Source: Omnitrophica WOR_2 bacterium RIFCSPLOWO2_12_FULL_51_24 (lineage in GTDB: Bacteria > Omnitrophota > Gorgyraeia > Pluralincolimonadales > Pluralincolimonadaceae). Taken from it: DNA of 9,472 nt. Below the pieces are notes generated by a model. That model worked only from the letters and a program-made list of their open reading frames with translations, had not been told where the DNA came from and ran no database searches. Below, in pieces: positions 6,321 through 9,472 of this stretch (position 1 is its first letter; every line of letters starts with the position of its first letter). The position numbers and the translations under genes are program-made. The stretch is from assembly GCA_001805885.1 (NCBI GenBank), contig MHHC01000004.1:1-9472 (forward strand). The letters run 5' to 3'.

Positions 6321-7495
6321 CAGACTTTGAATTATCTGAGAGATTAGCTAAACTTCCTCCGTATCTTTTTGCGGAGATAGATAAAGCGAAAAGACAGGCG
6401 AAAGCCGAAGGCAGGGATATCGTCGACTTAGGAATCGGCGATCCCGACCTCCCGACACCCAAACATATTATTAACGCATTGTACAAAGCCGCGCTTGATC
6501 CCGCCAATCATCATTACGCTTTAGATTCCGGGATGCCGCGATTGAGACAAGCGATCGCGAAATGGTACAAAAAAAGGTTTAAAGTTCATCTTGATCCGGA
6601 TACAGAGGTATTGCCGCTTATCGGTTCGAAAGAGGGGATAGCGCATATCCCGCTCGCATTTGTAAATCAGGGCGACTACGTGCTCGTGCCGGATCCCTGT
6701 TATCCGCCTTATAAGAACGGCACGATATTCGCCGGCGGCGTGCCCTATCTCATGCCGCTCCTGGCTGAGAACGGTTTTCTTCCGGATCTGGGCAAGATAA
6801 AGTCCGGCGTGGCGAACAAGGCGAAGATGATCTTCATAAATTATCCGAATAACCCGACCGGCGCAGTAGCCGACGAGGAATTCTACAAAAGGGTCCTCGA
6901 TTTCGCGCACAGGAACAACATACTTGTATGCTCAGATGCAGCTTATTCCGAGGTCCGTTACGACAGATACCGCCCGATGAGCATCCTCGAAATGGTCGGC
7001 GCGAAAGACAGGACCATAGAATTCCACTCGCTCTCGAAGTCCTATAATATGACCGGATGGAGGATAGGTTGGGCCTGTGGCAATAAAAAAGCTATCCAGG
7101 GCCTTGCCAAAGTCAAATCGAATATCGATTCGGGGATCTTCCAGGCGATCCAATTAGCCGGCATCGCTGCTCTTGAAGGTTCACAGGGATCGGTCGAAAA
7201 AGCGAACAGGATCTATAAAGGCCGGCGCGATGCGCTGGTAAACGGCTTGAGTTCGCTCGGCTGGAGGGTCTCGAAACCGAAAGCGACATTCTATGTTTGG
7301 GCCAAAGTCCTTTCGGGTTACAATTCGGCCTCAATGGCAAAAGCCCTGCTTGAAAGAGCCGACATCATAGCTACCCCCGGCAGCGGCTTCGGGAAATACG
7401 GCGAAGGTTATATACGTATGGCCCTCACGGTCCCCAAAGACAGAATTAAAACCGCTGTCCAGAGGATAAAGAGATCTTTGCCCCGGCATGGGTAA
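6317..7495 (+). CDS. dapL: LL-diaminopimelate aminotransferase
   Basis: PLP aminotransferase of fold type I that converts tetrahydrodipicolinate and glutamate directly to LL-diaminopimelate, bypassing the succinylase or acetylase branch. The 392 residues open with KLPPYLFAEIDKAK (12-25) and DLGIGDPDLPTP (37-48), a pairing typical of the DapL2 group from clostridia, methanogens and deltaproteobacteria. Seen: NYPNNPTG at 175-182, DAAYSE at 207-212, PLP Lys241 in SLSKSYNMTGWRIGW, and carboxylate-binding Arg367 in GYIRMAL. Fold I aminotransferases are hard to separate by motif alone; alternatives are aspartate or alanine aminotransferase. Its position between dapB and the downstream genes and the lack of dapD/dapE here favour DapL. 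GGGAG lies seven bases before the ATG. It overlaps folK by eight bases. Confidence 0.9.
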   Translation: MTDFELSERLAKLPPYLFAEIDKAKRQAKAEGRDIVDLGIGDPDLPTPKHIINALYKAALDPANHHYALDSGMPRLRQAIAKWYKKRFKVHLDPDTEVLPLIGSKEGIAHIPLAFVNQGDYVLVPDPCYPPYKNGTIFAGGVPYLMPLLAENGFLPDLGKIKSGVANKAKMIFINYPNNPTGAVADEEFYKRVLDFAHRNNILVCSDAAYSEVRYDRYRPMSILEMVGAKDRTIEFHSLSKSYNMTGWRIGWACGNKKAIQGLAKVKSNIDSGIFQAIQLAGIAALEGSQGSVEKANRIYKGRRDALVNGLSSLGWRVSKPKATFYVWAKVLSGYNSASMAKALLERADIIATPGSGFGKYGEGYIRMALTVPKDRIKTAVQRIKRSLPRHG

Positions 7496-7958
7496 GGTAA
7501 AGGCGTTCATCGCGCTTGGCTCGAACCTGGGAGACAGGCGCGGCAACATCGAGAAAGCTATAGAGGAGCTCAAGGGATCCCTGATGGTAGAGGTGGTGAA
7601 GGTCTCAAAATTCTACGAGACCGATCCTGTAGGCGGGCCGCCTCAGGATAAGTTTCTCGACGCTGCCGCGGAGATCCGTACGTTGCTTACGCCTCATGCG
7701 CTCCTTGTTCTTCTAAGGGATGCGGAAGGAAAAGTCGGGCGCACGCCGTCAAAAGTTAAATGGGGCCCCAGGGAGATAGACCTCGATATACTTTTGTATA
7801 ACGACCTTGTCATGGATGACCCGGATCTTGTGATCCCCCATCCGCAGCTTCATTTGAGGCGCTTTATGATAGAACCTCTTTCCGAGATCGCACCCGAAGC
7901 CCTTCACCCTATACTGAAAAAGACCGCGGCCGAGATATTAGAAGATCTTGAAAGATGA
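7488..7958 (+). CDS. folK: 2-amino-4-hydroxy-6-hydroxymethyldihydropteridine pyrophosphokinase (HPPK)
   Basis: Transfers pyrophosphate from ATP to 6-hydroxymethyl-dihydropterin, the step before dihydropteroate synthase in folate synthesis. The 156-residue length fits a stand-alone HPPK. Seen: the N-terminal IALGSNLGDRRGNI (8-21), FYETDPVGGPPQDKF with the pterin-binding loop (42-56), and the signature KWGPREIDLDILLY at 91-104 with magnesium-binding Asp98 and Asp100, then IPHPQLHLRRFMIEPL at 116-131. The ATG lies inside the end of dapL with an eight-base overlap and no clear Shine-Dalgarno, so it probably depends on coupling; no other start lies before the conserved GSNLGD. The folK-panC-panD order recalls E. 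coli, where folK precedes panB and panC, but panB is missing here. Confidence 0.96.
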   Translation: MGKVKAFIALGSNLGDRRGNIEKAIEELKGSLMVEVVKVSKFYETDPVGGPPQDKFLDAAAEIRTLLTPHALLVLLRDAEGKVGRTPSKVKWGPREIDLDILLYNDLVMDDPDLVIPHPQLHLRRFMIEPLSEIAPEALHPILKKTAAEILEDLER

Positions 7959-8797
7959 AGATAATCCGCTCGATAAGCAAGATAAAGAAAGAACTTAGCC
8001 GTAAAAAAAGAAAAGGCCTGACTATCGGTCTAATCCCGACGATGGGTTATCTTCATGAAGGGCACGCCTCGCTCGTAAAACGAGCTCGTCAGGATAACGA
8101 CTTGGTCGTAGTCAGTATATTTGTCAATCCTGCGCAATTCGGGCCGAACGAGGACTACATGGAATATCCGAGAAACCTGCGAGAAGACGCCGTTCTATGT
8201 AAAAATGAAGGCGTTGATTATATTTTTTGTCCCAGCGTGAAGGCCATGTATCCGAAAGGTTATTCGACTTATGTGAAGGTCAAGGGGTTGACCGAGAATC
8301 TCTGCGGGAAGTTCAGGCCTACGCACTTTCGCGGCGTCACGACAGTAGTGGTCAAGCTCTTTAACATCGCGGATCCCGATATCGCTTATTTTGGGCATAA
8401 GGATGCCCAGCAGGCGATCGTGATAAAGCGTATGGCCGAAGACTTAAATATGGACGTGAGGATAAAAGTCATGCCCACGGTCAGGGAGAGAGACGGACTG
8501 GCGATGTCATCGCGCAACGGATACCTCTCTTCCGACGAGAGGAGGGTCGCCCCGACGGTATATCGGGCTTTACAACTGGCAAGGGATTTGATAAGATTAG
8601 GCGATAGGGACGCCGCGAATATAAGATCAGAAATGCGAAAGATGTTATCACCGGTAGTCTCAAAGATCGATTACATTTCAATAGTAGATCCGAAGGATTT
8701 AAAGGAGATAAAAACTATCAAAGGAGGAGTATTGGTGGCTGTTGCGGTTTGGATAGGCGAGACGCGGCTGATAGACAATATAGAGGTGAAGGCTTAA
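7955..8797 (+). CDS. panC: Pantothenate synthetase (pantoate--beta-alanine ligase)
   Basis: Condenses pantoate and beta-alanine with ATP cleavage to AMP to form pantothenate, the coenzyme A precursor. The 280 residues match the family. Seen: PTMGYLHEGH at 28-37 with the HIGH-type nucleotide-binding motif HEGH (34-37), FVNPAQFGPNEDYMEYPR (56-73), LCGKFRPTHFRGVTTVV (116-132), YFGHKDAQQ at 145-153 (FGQKD or FGEKD in most relatives; here His), and the KMSKS-like MSSRN at 184-188. It starts in an ATGA overlap with folK with a weak GAAAG upstream, and its stop directly abuts the panD ATG. PanD supplies its beta-alanine; the pantoate must come from panB and panE or equivalents outside the window. 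Confidence 0.97.
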   Translation: MKIIRSISKIKKELSRKKRKGLTIGLIPTMGYLHEGHASLVKRARQDNDLVVVSIFVNPAQFGPNEDYMEYPRNLREDAVLCKNEGVDYIFCPSVKAMYPKGYSTYVKVKGLTENLCGKFRPTHFRGVTTVVVKLFNIADPDIAYFGHKDAQQAIVIKRMAEDLNMDVRIKVMPTVRERDGLAMSSRNGYLSSDERRVAPTVYRALQLARDLIRLGDRDAANIRSEMRKMLSPVVSKIDYISIVDPKDLKEIKTIKGGVLVAVAVWIGETRLIDNIEVKA

Positions 8798-9151
8798 ATG
8801 TTAAGGACGATGTTGAAGTCGAAGATACACGGGGCGACGGTGACCGAGGCGAATCTCAAATATACCGGCTCCATCACGATAGACGCGAAACTGCTCAAAG
8901 CGGCGGATATGCTTCCGGGCGAACGCGTCCAGATAGTCAACCTGAACAACGGTTCCCGCGTCGAGACCTACACATTGGCCGGAAAGATGGGAAGCGGCAC
9001 TATCTGCATGAACGGCGCGGCCGCGCGCTGGGCTCACAAGGGCGATACCGTTATAATAATATCCTATTTCCATGCGGATGAGGAAGAGGCGCGTAAGATA
9101 AAGCCTAAGATCGTATTCGTCGACGGCAAGAACAGGATAAAGAAAACTTAA
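8798..9151 (+). CDS. panD: Aspartate 1-decarboxylase precursor
   Basis: Decarboxylates aspartate to beta-alanine for PanC. It is a small pyruvoyl enzyme made as a proenzyme that cleaves itself. The 117 residues carry the cleavage site Gly24-Ser25 in YTGSITID (22-29); Ser25 becomes the pyruvoyl group. Also seen: Lys9 in the MLRTMLKSKIHGATVTEANL start, Arg54 and Tyr58 in NGSRVETY (substrate pocket), and MNGAAAR at 71-77, which contains the conserved Asn72. The ATG follows the panC stop with no gap; GAGGTGAAGG at 8783-8792 inside panC is its ribosome binding site. Some phyla need PanM/PanZ to trigger cleavage; none is seen here. nadA begins one base after its stop. Confidence 0.97.
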   Translation: MLRTMLKSKIHGATVTEANLKYTGSITIDAKLLKAADMLPGERVQIVNLNNGSRVETYTLAGKMGSGTICMNGAAARWAHKGDTVIIISYFHADEEEARKIKPKIVFVDGKNRIKKT

Positions 9152-9152
9152 A

Positions 9153-9472
9153 GTGTTTGACAGACAATCGAATTCTGACGCCAGCTACAACGAGCAGCTC
9201 AAAGATAAGATCCTTCAGCTGAAGAAAGAGCGCAATGCTGTGATAATCTCGCATAATTACCAGCGCGATGAGGTGCAGGAACTGGCGGACATAACGGGCG
9301 ATTCGCTGGCGCTCAGTCAGGCCGCGGTCAGGACCGATGCCAAGGTCATCGTCTTCTGCGGCGTAACTTTCATGGCCGAGACCGCCACGATACTAAATCC
9401 CGACAAAATAGTGCTCCTTCCGGTCATCGAGGCCGGTTGTCCGATGGCCGATATGATAACCGCCGAGAAGGT
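9153..9472 (+). CDS. nadA: Quinolinate synthase A, 5' part (cut by the window edge)
   Basis: Iron-sulfur enzyme that condenses iminoaspartate with dihydroxyacetone phosphate to quinolinate in NAD synthesis. Only the first 106 codons are present and the frame stays open to the edge. Seen: LKKERNAVIISHNYQRDEVQ (23-42) with substrate-binding His34 and Tyr36, GDSLALSQAA at 49-58, and VFCGVTFMAET at 67-77 with Cys69, the first of three ligands of the 4Fe-4S cluster; the other two ligands would lie beyond the window. The start is GTG 9153, one base after the panD stop, with no strong Shine-Dalgarno; I see no better start before the conserved RNAVI. Odd: VIEAGCPMAD (91-100) has Val and Pro where PDLEAGCSMAD is common. 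Confidence 0.95.
   Translation, partial: MFDRQSNSDASYNEQLKDKILQLKKERNAVIISHNYQRDEVQELADITGDSLALSQAAVRTDAKVIVFCGVTFMAETATILNPDKIVLLPVIEAGCPMADMITAEK

Noticed and set aside
8278..8293. Perfect 16-base palindrome GGTCAA-GGGG-TTGACC within panC
   Set aside because: It encodes KGLT in a conserved segment of pantothenate synthetase with no extra residues compared with relatives, so it is not an insertion. Its match with the argG tail (CAAGGGGTTG) comes from the shared Lys-Gly-Leu codons.
8720..8730. AAAGGAGGAGT inside panC as an internal ribosome binding site
   Set aside because: It encodes the conserved KGG of PanC, and the nearby TTG/GTG codons are in the panC frame and would give only a short C-terminal fragment.
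8749..9081. 110-codon open frame overlapping the panC end and panD
   Set aside because: It starts at TTG with no ribosome binding site, has a low-complexity R/D/G-rich composition, and is out of frame with the clearly conserved panC and panD.

Overview
This window is one densely packed, single-strand (+) biosynthetic gene cluster of eleven genes: argG, argH, lysA, dapF, dapA, dapB, dapL, folK, panC, panD and the first 106 codons of nadA, which runs off the right edge. Every gene matches a well-known enzyme family with its main catalytic motifs present. I see no mobile-element ORF, defence system, RNA gene or CRISPR array, and no convincing gene on the minus strand. No stretch longer than 89 bases lies outside a gene. 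I did not find a new biological system here; the unusual material is small palindromic DNA, described below.

Layout. Bases 1-21 hold the ribosome binding site of argG. argG and argH (the last two steps of arginine synthesis) overlap by ATGA. argH, lysA and dapF follow with 1-4 base overlaps, and dapA starts 15 bases after dapF behind a strong AGGAGG. The only real intergenic gap, 5509-5597, lies between dapA and dapB and is filled by a 68 bp palindromic repeat made of two hairpins, with a weak candidate promoter in front. dapB, dapL, folK, panC, panD and nadA then follow with overlaps of 4, 8 and 4 bases and gaps of 0 and 1 base. This is consistent with one translationally coupled operon, possibly with an internal re-start at dapB.

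How the genes work together. dapA, dapB, dapL, dapF and lysA form the complete aminotransferase (DapL) route from aspartate semialdehyde to meso-diaminopimelate and lysine, so dapD, dapC and dapE are not needed. Except for folK, the pathways all use aspartate or a product of it: ArgG condenses aspartate with citrulline, the dap genes start from aspartate semialdehyde, PanD makes beta-alanine from aspartate for PanC, and NadA uses iminoaspartate. folK next to pan genes is also the arrangement in E. coli, but panB is absent here.

Organism. This is a bacterium of roughly balanced base composition with heavy use of ATA for isoleucine and AGG for arginine, and with DapL. That combination, together with the arg-lys-dap gene order, suggests an uncultured lineage such as Omnitrophota (OP3) or another PVC-related or deltaproteobacterial group (Geobacter-like genomes have a similar argG/argH/lysA/dapA/dapB/dapL neighbourhood). 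This placement is an inference from gene content and codon use; no marker gene is present to prove it.

Most notable. (1) A GC-rich palindrome sits in frame inside argG and adds about seven residues right after the ATP-contacting strand of the enzyme. (2) The 68 bp double-hairpin element between dapA and dapB has inverted GTCAT/ATGAC ends.
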